Assembly (NCBI RefSeq): GCF_018918145.1
Contig: NZ_JAHLPX010000005.1
Span: 1 to 64,000 of the forward strand
Direction: 5' to 3'
Source: Anaerotignum sp. MSJ-24
GTDB taxonomy: Bacteria > Bacillota > Clostridia > Lachnospirales > Anaerotignaceae
DNA: 64,000 bases
The position numbers and the translations under genes are program-made. The notes beneath the pieces were generated by a model. It ran no database searches, was not told the origin of the DNA, and saw only the letters and a program-made list of their open reading frames with translations. Below, one piece after another: positions 1 through 8,229 of the stretch; position 1 is the stretch's first letter, and every line of letters begins with the position of its first letter.

Positions 1-112
<112 letters not shown>

Positions 113-280
113 AATCCTTTGTCAGTTAACTCTGACTTTTTTGTTTCCATTTATTACTTGGTAGTTTATCTCAATCTCAATAAACTCGTTATTGACTTGG
201 GTTTAATTTTTTACCATCAACTGTTCAGTTTTCAAGGATCAATTCTTTTCTTACTCACTGTCTCACCAGACAGCTTATTT

Positions 281-309
281 ATAATACATTATTTTGTTTC
301 TTTTGTCAA
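281..309 (-). promoter_or_regulatory. rRNA operon promoter P2 (proximal)
   Basis: On the reverse strand a TTGACA -35 (304-309) and a TATTAT -10 (281-286) are separated by 17 bp. The sequence just upstream of the -35 is an A-tract ending in GGTG, matching the same block at the distal promoter. It drives the 16S gene that starts about 170 bp downstream. Confidence 0.85.
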
Positions 310-408
310 CACCTTTTTTCGACTTTTTTAAAATCTTTTGTTATCAGCAATTCTTTTAAATCCATCTCTTTCGGTTGACTTCGCCGCTCTCAGCAGCAAC
401 GTTTATTT

Positions 409-436
409 ATTATACTCGGTTTATTTGATTTGTCAA
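409..436 (-). promoter_or_regulatory. rRNA operon promoter P1 (distal)
   Basis: On the reverse strand a perfect TTGACA -35 (431-436) and a perfect TATAAT -10 (409-414) are separated by 16 bp. An AT-rich UP-like tract lies upstream. Together with P2 it forms the tandem strong-promoter arrangement usual for rRNA operons. Between P2 and the 16S gene the reverse strand also carries a GATCCTTGAAAACTGAACA stretch of the kind found in Firmicute rRNA leaders near the boxA antiterminator; the rest of 113-464 shows no gene. Confidence 0.85.
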
Positions 437-464
437 CACCTTTTTTCATTATTTTTAATTTTTT

Positions 465-1178
465 TCATTCGGTGTATGTTACTGTTGCATTTACATAGGA
501 AATATGCTCCTTCATAACCGTGTATGCTGTTGCATAGTCCCTATCCTTTATTGCTTTTAACAAATCTCCGTGAACCTTTATTACTACATCCATAAAGCCC
601 CATTTTTTGCTGTAAGCATTAAGTCCTGCCTGCTTTACATCTCTTCTTATTGTTCCATAGGCAGCCTGCATAACATTATAAAGCAAATCATTATGTGCCG
701 CCTTAGCCACATTCATATGAAACTCAACATCATAATAAGAAAACTTTTCTATATCATTTTTACATTCGATCATATTATTGTAGGACTCTGTTATTTTTTC
801 TATATCTTCTTTTGTTGCTCTCTTTGCCGCATAGCTTGCATTTTCTGCCTCAAGCATAAAACGAAATTCAAGTATATCCGCCGGCTTTGAGCTTTCAACT
901 ATCATATTAAAAGGAGCCGTGTTTATTGTGTCCTCAGATTTATTTATATATGTACCAGATTTTGACCGTACTATAAATCCTGAAAGCGCAAGTGCAGTAT
1001 ATGCTTCTCGCAAAGAGCTTCTTCCAACTCCGAGCAGCTCACTCATAACATTCTCATTCGGAAGCGCCATTCCTGCCGGAAGCTTTCCCATAACTATAAG
1101 ATCTCTGAATTTTTTAAACAATGAATCAGAAATATTTTTACCGTCATTATTTTTAAGATACTCTATGTTTTCAAGCAA
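465..1178 (-). CDS. GntR-family regulator, FadR/FCD type
   Basis: A 237-residue DNA-binding regulator. The N-terminal winged helix (about residues 20-85) carries the GntR signature LPNENVMSELLGVGRSSLRE, followed by an all-helical FCD ligand-binding domain with metal-site features (EFHMNVAKAAHN and a late KVHGDLL). It is a paralogue of the regulator at 3968-4693; the two flank the PTS gene, so local control of sugar uptake is the natural inference, with the effector unknown. The start is uncertain: the in-frame TTG at 1178 lies 20 nt from the only good ribosome binding site (AAGGGGAGG, 1199-1207), while an in-frame ATA at 1188-1190 lies 8 nt from it. Confidence 0.88.
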   Translation of the reverse strand: MLENIEYLKNNDGKNISDSLFKKFRDLIVMGKLPAGMALPNENVMSELLGVGRSSLREAYTALALSGFIVRSKSGTYINKSEDTINTAPFNMIVESSKPADILEFRFMLEAENASYAAKRATKEDIEKITESYNNMIECKNDIEKFSYYDVEFHMNVAKAAHNDLLYNVMQAAYGTIRRDVKQAGLNAYSKKWGFMDVVIKVHGDLLKAIKDRDYATAYTVMKEHISYVNATVTYTE

Positions 1179-1214
1179 TAACTCGTTTATAACAATCGCC
1201 TCCCCTTGTCTGAC

Positions 1215-1243
1215 ATTTTAACATTATGAAATTTTTGTGTCAA
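1215..1243 (-). promoter_or_regulatory. Promoter of the leftward GntR regulator
   Basis: The reverse strand shows TTGACA (1238-1243), 17 bp, then TAAAAT (1215-1220). Transcription would begin near 1208, placing the ribosome binding site at the very 5' end of the message. Confidence 0.8.
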
Positions 1244-1281
1244 TAAATTATTATCTGATTTAGATTTATATTACTGATAGG

Positions 1282-1320
1282 AATATTTATTTCGATATAT
1301 GCAAATATTTATCTCGATAT
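1282..1320. repeat. 22-bp-phased direct repeat upstream of the PTS gene
   Basis: AATATTTATTTCGATAT (1282-1298) is repeated as AATATTTATCTCGATAT (1304-1320), with one mismatch and a 22-bp period, about two helical turns. It lies between the divergent GntR regulator and the PTS gene. Its position suits a double operator for one of the GntR regulators; that role is inference. Confidence 0.6.
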
Positions 1321-1350
1321 TATTTGTCCCAAAAAGGAGGGCTTTAGATA

Positions 1351-3441
1351 ATGAAGGATAATAAAACTTTCAGTACTCTTCAGCGAATAGGCCGTTCATT
1401 CATGCTTCCTATCGCTATTCTTCCGGTTGCCGGACTCTTTTTAGGCTTCGGCAGCTCATTTACCAATGCAACAATGATCAACGCATACGGACTCAACTCC
1501 ATACTCGGAGAAGGAACATTATTAAATTCATTTCTTACAGTCTTAAATGACTGCGGTTCTGTAATTTTCGATAACCTTCCTCTGCTTTTTGCAATCGGCG
1601 TTGCAATCGGTATGGCTAAAAATGAAAAAGCAGTTGCGGCACTTGCCGGAGCTATTGCTTTTCTTGTAATGAACTCGGCTATAAGTGCAATGATAGACAT
1701 TACAGATGCGGCTAACACACTTCCGGATGGCTCGCTTACAGTATCTTTGGGAATAACAACTCTGCAAACCGGTGTATTCGGCGGCATAATCGTAGGTCTC
1801 GGAACAGCATATCTGCATAATAAATACTACAAAATAGAGCTTCCTCAGGTATTGTCATTCTTTGGAGGCACAAGATTTGTTCCCATCATATGCTCCGCTG
1901 TTTATCTTCTTGTCGGAATACTGCTTTTCTATATATGGCCGACAATACAGCTCGGAATATCCGCAATAGGCAGTCTTGTTCTTCGTTCCGGCTATATCGG
2001 AACATTGATATACGGAATAATAGAAAGAGCATTAATTCCATTCGGTCTGCACCATGTTTTCTATATACCGTTCTGGCAAACCAGTGTCGGAGGAACCGCT
2101 ATCATAGACGGAACGCTTGTCGAAGGTGCTCAGAATATTTATTTTGCCGAGCTTGCGTCACCTTCAACAACAGCCTTCAATATAGAAGCAACAAGATTTA
2201 TGGCAGGAAAATTTCCTTTTATGATTTTCGGTCTTCCCGGAGCGGCATTAGCCATGTATAAAACAGCTAAACCGGAAAAGAAAAAAGCCGCCGGAGGACT
2301 TCTTCTTTCTGCCGCTCTCACGAGCATGATAACAGGTATTACTGAGCCACTTGAATTCACATTTCTTTTTGTTGCCCCGATACTTTATATTGTTCACTGT
2401 GTGCTTGCCGGTCTTTCATTTATGCTTATGCACATATTTAAGGTTGGTGTCGGAATGACATTTTCCGGCGGTCTTATAGATATGTTTCTGTTCGGTGTTT
2501 TGCAGGGCAACCCAAAGACACATTGGATCCGGATTGTAATAATAGGAATAATTTATTTTATCATATACTATTTTGTATTTTATTTTCTTATCAAGTCCAG
2601 AGATCTCAAAACTCCCGGCAGAGAAGAATTATCAGAAGAAACAAAGCTTTATACAAGAGCCGACTACAACAAAAAGGATAATCCAGACAAAAACAAATCC
2701 AAAAACTCTGATAATACCGTTTCAGAATTAATCTGCTCAGGCTTGGGCGGAATAAATAATATTTCCGACGTTGACTGCTGTGCCACAAGATTAAGATGTA
2801 CAGTATATGATTCGGGAAAAATAGATGAATCAATACTTCGTGCCAGCGGAGCTGCCGGAGTTATAAAGAAAGGAAACGGAATACAGATTGTATACGGTCC
2901 GAAGGTAACCGTTATAAAATCAAATTTGGACGAATATATAGAGCATAATTCGGATGAAAACATTTCTGAAGTTGAACCGGACAGCAAAAAAACTATCACA
3001 ATCGGCTGTCCTGTAAACGGCCGTGTTGAAACAATAGACAAAACACCTGATGAAGCATTTTCACAGGGCTTTATGGGCAACGGCGTTGTTATTTTTCCTA
3101 AAAACAATATTGTATATGCTCCCGTTGATTCAACAGTAATGAATATATTCCCGACAAAGCATGCCGTTGGTCTTGTAACCGACGAAGGCATAGAAATTCT
3201 TATTCATGTCGGAATTGATACTGTAAAGCTTAACGGAGAAGGCTTTGATGTATTTGTAAAGGAAGGTGACAAGCTTAAGCGTGGAGATAAAATACTTGCC
3301 TTCAATATGAAATATATAAAGGAAAATGCTGCATCTGATGCAATTCCTATTGTATTCACCGATAACAATGACATCAGATTAATAAACGGAAGTGCTGTTT
3401 ATAAAGCAAACGAGGATATGCTTGAAATAGAAACCGAATAA
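1351..3441 (+). CDS. PTS sugar transporter, EIICBA (glucose/N-acetylglucosamine superfamily)
   Basis: A 696-residue fused phosphotransferase permease that imports and phosphorylates a sugar using PEP via HPr. The membrane IIC domain (residues 1 to about 415) has about ten hydrophobic segments and the family signature GITEPLEFTFLF (about 329-340). A short linker leads to IIB (about 455-530) with the phosphocysteine motif CATRLR at Cys477, then IIA (about 548-680) with His604 (TKHAVGL) and the phosphohistidine His619 (IHVGIDTVKL). All active-site residues are present. Sequence alone does not separate glucose, maltose-type and GlcNAc specificity. RBS AAAAGGAGG lies upstream of the ATG. It is flanked by paralogous GntR regulators. 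Confidence 0.93.
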   Translation: MKDNKTFSTLQRIGRSFMLPIAILPVAGLFLGFGSSFTNATMINAYGLNSILGEGTLLNSFLTVLNDCGSVIFDNLPLLFAIGVAIGMAKNEKAVAALAGAIAFLVMNSAISAMIDITDAANTLPDGSLTVSLGITTLQTGVFGGIIVGLGTAYLHNKYYKIELPQVLSFFGGTRFVPIICSAVYLLVGILLFYIWPTIQLGISAIGSLVLRSGYIGTLIYGIIERALIPFGLHHVFYIPFWQTSVGGTAIIDGTLVEGAQNIYFAELASPSTTAFNIEATRFMAGKFPFMIFGLPGAALAMYKTAKPEKKKAAGGLLLSAALTSMITGITEPLEFTFLFVAPILYIVHCVLAGLSFMLMHIFKVGVGMTFSGGLIDMFLFGVLQGNPKTHWIRIVIIGIIYFIIYYFVFYFLIKSRDLKTPGREELSEETKLYTRADYNKKDNPDKNKSKNSDNTVSELICSGLGGINNISDVDCCATRLRCTVYDSGKIDESILRASGAAGVIKKGNGIQIVYGPKVTVIKSNLDEYIEHNSDENISEVEPDSKKTITIGCPVNGRVETIDKTPDEAFSQGFMGNGVVIFPKNNIVYAPVDSTVMNIFPTKHAVGLVTDEGIEILIHVGIDTVKLNGEGFDVFVKEGDKLKRGDKILAFNMKYIKENAASDAIPIVFTDNNDIRLINGSAVYKANEDMLEIETE

Positions 3442-3449
3442 AAATATAT

Positions 3450-3492
3450 AAACAAAGCCGATATATCAAATTTGATACATCGGCTTTGTTTA
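3450..3492 (+). terminator. Terminator after the PTS gene
   Basis: AAACAAAGCCGAT pairs with ATCGGCTTTGTTT around an AT-rich loop, immediately after the stop codon. The 3' arm ends in a short T-rich stretch. Confidence 0.75.
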
Positions 3493-3515
3493 AAAGGATT
3501 AGGAAAATTCAAAAT

Positions 3516-3680
3516 ATGCTGTAAGCATAAAATTAAAAAAAGGGAGTTATTTATATCAATCAGCATAAGCTGAGGATTTCAAAAATCCGACAGTTTGCGA
3601 GGATGCCGGATTTATTTAAAAGGAGCAATATAATCGCTTTATTACCTACTTGCTTGGCTGAGTAATTTAAAAAAATTATA
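3516..3680 (+). other. Intergenic region with possible structured RNA
   Basis: No gene is seen between 3493 and 3967. The stretch holds several small hairpins: ATGCT/AGCAT (3516-3528), CAGC/GCTG (3561-3572), GGATTT (3574-3579) pairing with AAATCC (3583-3588), and AAATCCG (3583-3589) alternatively pairing with CGGATTT (3607-3613). The last two are mutually exclusive. It lies about 300 bp upstream of the second GntR regulator. I recognise no known riboswitch class; the remainder to 3967 is AT-rich and featureless apart from the RBS GGGGG before the start at 3968. Confidence 0.35.
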
Positions 3681-3967
3681 TTTTAATGTTAATTAAGCTC
3701 CTTATAATAAACTCATTTAATTCTGTTGTCTGATTTCAATTTGAATTATATAACTAAAGAAATTAGATGTCAATATAAAATTGCTATATTTTTTCAAAAA
3801 TTTTATTAGTTTTAGGTAACTTAATCAGCATTTATCATAAAAAACATACTATAAAATTTAAAGTAACTCTTTTTGAGATAAGACAACAAATTTATTTTTA
3901 TATATTTACATGTCAGATTTTTTGTTGTAAAATATTTGCAAGGCAATATATATCTGGGGGATAAAAA

Positions 3968-4693
3968 ATGACTGAAGATAAAATATGTGAGTTTCCTTAT
4001 GAACTCATTATCGGTGATACAAACAAGCTTACTTCTGATTACCTTGTAAAACAATTTAAAAACGCTATTGTTACCGGAGCTCTTTCTTCCGGATGTATGC
4101 TTCCAAACGAAAATACTTTGTGCGAAAAGCTTGGTGTCGGAAGAAGCACATTGAGAGAGGCCTTTAAGGTGCTTTCCGTATATGGGCTTATTAAAAGAAC
4201 AAAGCATGGAACATATGTAAATTCAATAAAGGATTTTAATACTTCATTTCTTATCGATTATAATTTTGAAGAATCCGATACAAATGAGCTTATGGAATTC
4301 CGTATTATATTTGAATCCGAAACAGCCTTCATTGCGGCACAAAAGGCAACAACAGAGGATATTATGGAATTAAAAAAGCTTATTATAAAAATGGAAGGCT
4401 GTCGTGATAATATTTCCGCTCTTTCTTACTATGATGCTGAATTTCACTCAAGAATAGCTTACAGCACCCATAATAAGCTTATAATGAGCATTATGAAATT
4501 AATCTCCGATACCTACTATAAAGGCATAAAACATCAGTTTGAAAAAATCGACCACATCGGTGCATTATCTACATATGATGCCACTATGCAGTTCCATAAC
4601 AGAATATTTGACAGCATACTTCTCAAAAATTCCGAAGAAGCCTCAAAGGCTATGCGTGAACATTTAAGCTGTGTTATGGACGAACTTGTATAA
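3968..4693 (+). CDS. GntR-family regulator, FadR/FCD type (paralogue)
   Basis: A 241-residue transcription factor with an N-terminal winged helix (signature LPNENTLCEKLGVGRSTLRE, about residues 50-69) and a C-terminal FCD helical effector domain (EFRIIFESETAF; EFHSRIAYSTHN). It shares architecture and several identical blocks with the regulator at 465-1178, so the pair probably arose by duplication. The start ATG follows a GGGGG ribosome binding site by 7 nt. It is monocistronic, closed by a hairpin terminator. Control of the adjacent PTS transporter or of glycerate kinase is plausible from position only. Confidence 0.9.
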   Translation: MTEDKICEFPYELIIGDTNKLTSDYLVKQFKNAIVTGALSSGCMLPNENTLCEKLGVGRSTLREAFKVLSVYGLIKRTKHGTYVNSIKDFNTSFLIDYNFEESDTNELMEFRIIFESETAFIAAQKATTEDIMELKKLIIKMEGCRDNISALSYYDAEFHSRIAYSTHNKLIMSIMKLISDTYYKGIKHQFEKIDHIGALSTYDATMQFHNRIFDSILLKNSEEASKAMREHLSCVMDELV

Positions 4694-4695
4694 CA

Positions 4696-4736
4696 AAAAG
4701 TCAGTTCTCAATAACGAGGACTGACTTTTCTTTTTT
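4696..4736. terminator. Bidirectional terminator between convergent genes
   Basis: AAAAGTCAGT (4696-4705) pairs with ACTGACTTTT (4720-4729), with a T-run on the + side and an A-run before the stem that gives a T-run on the other strand. It serves the GntR gene and the leftward glycerate kinase operon. Confidence 0.85.
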
Positions 4737-5871
4737 ATTCAAATGTTTTTATAAGATTAAATATCTGTGTTACCGTTTTTCTTATATTTTTCTTTGTTGT
4801 TTCCTTACCCATTGCCTCTTCAAGCGACATTGCTTTGTCCGTAACGGCAAATATTGCATCTATTCCGGCGGCATTGCAAAGATATGCGTCATCAGCTACA
4901 CAGCCGGCAATTCCTATAACCTTTGCACCGTATTTTTTCGCTCTTTTTGCCACACCGACGGGTGCTTTTCCCATTGCACTCTGCGAATCTATTCTTCCTT
5001 CTCCTGTTATAACAAAATCCGCGTCCGCAAGCACCTTATCTATTCCTATTTCGTCAAGAACTATTTCTATTCCCGGCTTAAGCTCACCGTTGAGATAAGC
5101 TCTGAAAGCATAACCGAGTCCGCCTGCCGCACCACTGCCTTCATCATTGGCACAATCAATTCCGAGTTTATTTTTAGTTACTTCGGAAAAGCTTTTCAGT
5201 GCATTGTCAAGAAACTCGACTATTTCCGGTGTTGCACCCTTTTGTGGGCCGTATATATATGACGCTCCTCTTTTTCCGCAAAGCGGATTATCTACATCAC
5301 AGGCTATTCTGAATTTGCAGTTCTTTATTTTCGAATTTACATTGTCTGTATTTATTCCGGTTATATCGGCAACATATTTTCCGCCTGTTTTCACAGAATT
5401 GCCGCCTTTATCGTAAAATTCAAAGCCGAGTGCCTGCAACATTCCTACTCCGGCATCATTTGTTGCACTTCCGCCTATACCGACAATAAATTCATTACAG
5501 CCATTTTCAACTGCGTTAAGTATAAGCTCACCAACACCGTATGTAGTTGTATAAAGCGGATTTCTTTTTTCAACCGGAGTAATCGGAAGTCCTGCCGCCG
5601 CTGCCATCTCGATTACGGCTGTGTTTCCTATAATTCCGTATTCCGCTGTTATTTTATCTCCTGTCGGGCCGGTTACCTCTGCCTTTACAAGCTTTCCGTT
5701 CATTCCCGAAACAAGAGTTTTAACCGTACCTTCGCCGCCGTCTGCAAGCGGCATAACAACTACCTCTGCATATTTATAAACCGATAAAACAGCGTCCTTT
5801 GCCGCATATCCGGCTTCAAGAGATGATACACTGCCTTTAAATGAATCAATAGCCGTTACTACTTTTATCAT
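4735..5871 (-). CDS. glxK: Glycerate kinase (GlxK/GarK family)
   Basis: A 378-residue cytosolic kinase that phosphorylates D-glycerate, normally at the 2-position in this family. It begins with the hallmark IDSFKGSVSSLEA, continues with PLADGGEGT, the GIGGSATNDAGVGMLQALGF block and a late GEGRIDSQSAMGKAP motif, and matches the usual length. It is the last gene of a leftward operon that starts with fumarase; RBS AAGGGAGAG precedes the ATG. Its supply of glycerate is not explained by its neighbours. A link to the nearby PTS system is possible but unsupported. Confidence 0.93.
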   Translation of the reverse strand: MIKVVTAIDSFKGSVSSLEAGYAAKDAVLSVYKYAEVVVMPLADGGEGTVKTLVSGMNGKLVKAEVTGPTGDKITAEYGIIGNTAVIEMAAAAGLPITPVEKRNPLYTTTYGVGELILNAVENGCNEFIVGIGGSATNDAGVGMLQALGFEFYDKGGNSVKTGGKYVADITGINTDNVNSKIKNCKFRIACDVDNPLCGKRGASYIYGPQKGATPEIVEFLDNALKSFSEVTKNKLGIDCANDEGSGAAGGLGYAFRAYLNGELKPGIEIVLDEIGIDKVLADADFVITGEGRIDSQSAMGKAPVGVAKRAKKYGAKVIGIAGCVADDAYLCNAAGIDAIFAVTDKAMSLEEAMGKETTKKNIRKTVTQIFNLIKTFE

Positions 5872-5885
5872 ATGCTTACTCTCCC

Positions 5886-7061
5886 TTACAGTTCGATTAC
5901 CTCTGTATTTTCAATGGCTTCTTCAAGATATTTGTCAAGCGCTGTAAGCTTAGATTCTATTTTTTCGATAATGCTTGTTTTCGGCTTTGTTTCCGGGTGC
6001 TTTGCAACAAATATGGTACAGCAGTCCTCATAAGGTCTTATTGAAATATCAAATGTACCTATCTTTCTTGCTATATCGACTATTTCCTGTTTATCAAAGC
6101 CGGCAAGCGGTCTTAATATCGGCATTGTCGCAGCGGCACTTATCGCATGAAGTCCCTGCATTGTCTGGCTTGCAACCTGTCCGACGCTGTCGCCTGTTAT
6201 TACCGCAAGAGCCTCATCTCTTTCTCCGAGAGTACAGGCAACTCTTGTCATTGCACGCTTAAGGAATATGGTAAGCTTATCATGCGGCACATTATCAAGA
6301 AGATAAAGCTGTAAATCCGTAAACGGCACAACATAAAGCTTAAAGCCACCTGTAAATACCGAAAGTCTTTCCGCAAGGTCAACAACCTTCTGCTTTGCTC
6401 TTTCACTTGTATAAGGCGGAGAATTGAAATAAACTCCTTCCACCTCAACGCCTCTTTTTGCCATCATAAATGCTGCAACAGGGCTGTCTATTCCTCCGGA
6501 GAGCATAGCAATGCCTTTTCCCGATGAGCCTACCGGAAGGCCTCCAAATCCTTTTATAAGCTTTGAATAAATATATGCGTCGTTTCTTAACTCCACATTC
6601 ACCGTCAAATCCGGCTCATGCACATCAACCGTAAGCTGAGGAAATTTTTCGAGTATATATTCTCCGACGGCCGCCGAAACCTCTCTTGAACCGAGTGGAT
6701 AACGCTTGTCGGAACGCTTTGTTTCCACCTTAAAGGTTTTGTAATCATCAATTCCGATTTCGTTGATATGCTGTTCGCATACTTTTTTGATGTTTTCTAT
6801 ATCCTGTTCGGTCGTCTTTAATGCAGGGCATACTCCGGTAATTCCGAGTATACAGACCACTCTCGGTATTACCTTGTCAAAATCCATTTCTCCGCCTCTG
6901 TCCTCAACAATAAGACGTCCCTGTTCTCTTACGACATAGTAATCACCCATATCGTCAAGATTTTTTCTTATGGCATTAACAAGCCTTGTAACAAACAGCT
7001 TTCTGTTGTTTCCTCGCATTGCTATTTCGCCGTATCTAACTATAAGAACCTTTTCTTCCAT
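5886..7061 (-). CDS. thiI: tRNA 4-thiouridine synthase ThiI
   Basis: A 391-residue enzyme that activates U8 of tRNA with ATP and inserts sulfur; in some bacteria it also supplies sulfur for thiamine. The N-terminal ferredoxin-like and THUMP domains (about 1-165) precede a PP-loop adenylation domain with AMLSGGIDSPVAAFM (about 185-199). The C-terminal rhodanese domain of the E. coli enzyme is absent, as is normal in Firmicutes. It lies 5 bp downstream of a cysteine desulfurase, the usual dedicated sulfur donor, in one operon. Confidence 0.95.
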   Translation of the reverse strand: MEEKVLIVRYGEIAMRGNNRKLFVTRLVNAIRKNLDDMGDYYVVREQGRLIVEDRGGEMDFDKVIPRVVCILGITGVCPALKTTEQDIENIKKVCEQHINEIGIDDYKTFKVETKRSDKRYPLGSREVSAAVGEYILEKFPQLTVDVHEPDLTVNVELRNDAYIYSKLIKGFGGLPVGSSGKGIAMLSGGIDSPVAAFMMAKRGVEVEGVYFNSPPYTSERAKQKVVDLAERLSVFTGGFKLYVVPFTDLQLYLLDNVPHDKLTIFLKRAMTRVACTLGERDEALAVITGDSVGQVASQTMQGLHAISAAATMPILRPLAGFDKQEIVDIARKIGTFDISIRPYEDCCTIFVAKHPETKPKTSIIEKIESKLTALDKYLEEAIENTEVIEL

Positions 7062-7066
7062 ACAAT

Positions 7067-8218
7067 TTACCTCATATATTTTCTGAGAAAAGCTGCCTTT
7101 TCCTTTAAAATCTCAATGCACTGTTCAGCCTCTTCAACCGTATTGTATCGGCAAAAGCTGAATCTTATGGCACCTTCGATACGCTTTTCGTCTATTCCGA
7201 GAGCCGATAAAACCGTACTTGCTCCTTTTTTCTTGCTGTTGCAGGCACTTCCTGCCGAAACATATATCTCCTTCTCCTCAAGCGAATGAAGAAGCACCTC
7301 GCTCCTTAAGCCCTCAAATCCTATATTGAGCACATAAGGACTTCCTTCCTCGATCGACGGGCCGTTTATATATGTCATCGGTATGCTGTTCAATATTCCT
7401 TCTGCAAGAGTTTTCTTAACAAGCTTAACATGCTCCACAGCCTTATCCATTTCAGCCATATCTATTTTTACCGCTTCCGCAAGTCCAACAATAGACGGAG
7501 TATTTTCCGTTCCGGAACGCAGTCCTCTTTCGTGACCGCCGCCGAATATAATAGGTTTTACCTTAAGTCCTTTTTTCATATAGAAAAAGCCTACGCCCTT
7601 AGGACCATGCACCTTATGTCCGCTTACCGAAAGCATATCTATACCCATTTTTTTGACATTGATAGGATATTTTCCGTATGCCTGCACTGCATCTACATGA
7701 TAAAGCGTATGAGGATTTACGCTTTTTATAGCCTTACTTATTTCTTCGGCATTCTGTATTGTGCCTGTTTCGTTATTTATAAGTATCGTGCTTACAAGAA
7801 CGGTATCCTCTCTTATTGCCGCCTTAAGCTCATCTATATTTATATAGCCTTTTTCATCAACGCCGAGAATTGTTATGTCCCAGCCGTTTTTTTCAAGCTC
7901 ACGCATAGGCTGTAAAACCGCCGGATGCTCGATAGCCGTTGTTATCATGTGCTTTCCGCTTCTTATATAGCCCTTTGCCGTTCCAAAAATTGCCCAGTTG
8001 TCCGATTCTGTTCCGCCCGATGTAAAATAAATTTCGTCCGGCTCTGCATTTATTGATGCGGCAATTATTTTTCTCGCTTTTATTACCTCGTTTTCGGCAT
8101 TTACTCCTGCCATGTTCTGTGACGAAGGATTACCGAAATTTTCAAGCAACATATATTTTACCTTATCGGCAACCTCGTCCAAAGCTCTTGTCGTTGCCGC
8201 ATTATCAAAATAAATCAT
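7067..8218 (-). CDS. Cysteine desulfurase (NifS/IscS family)
   Basis: A 383-residue PLP enzyme that releases sulfur from cysteine as a persulfide. It shows the N-terminal YFDNAATT motif, the PLP lysine in SGHKVHGPKG and the active-site cysteine in SAGSACNSKKK. It sits directly upstream of thiI with a 5-bp gap, matching the NifZ-ThiI pairing of Bacillus, so its main role is probably tRNA thiolation rather than general Fe-S assembly. The short distance between genes argues for co-translation. Confidence 0.95.
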   Translation of the reverse strand: MIYFDNAATTRALDEVADKVKYMLLENFGNPSSQNMAGVNAENEVIKARKIIAASINAEPDEIYFTSGGTESDNWAIFGTAKGYIRSGKHMITTAIEHPAVLQPMRELEKNGWDITILGVDEKGYINIDELKAAIREDTVLVSTILINNETGTIQNAEEISKAIKSVNPHTLYHVDAVQAYGKYPINVKKMGIDMLSVSGHKVHGPKGVGFFYMKKGLKVKPIIFGGGHERGLRSGTENTPSIVGLAEAVKIDMAEMDKAVEHVKLVKKTLAEGILNSIPMTYINGPSIEEGSPYVLNIGFEGLRSEVLLHSLEEKEIYVSAGSACNSKKKGASTVLSALGIDEKRIEGAIRFSFCRYNTVEEAEQCIEILKEKAAFLRKYMR

Positions 8219-8229
8219 TTCAATTCTCC

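Noticed and set aside
1192-1221. Short leader peptide starting at an ATG on the reverse strand before the GntR gene
   Set aside because: It encodes only nine codons, lacks its own ribosome binding site and its ATG overlaps the predicted promoter and transcription start.
7430-7915. Open frame of 161 codons antisense to the cysteine desulfurase
   Set aside because: It is a shadow of a clear gene, with no RBS or recognisable domain; several similar shadows over gyrA, gyrB, rsmE and livG were dropped for the same reason.
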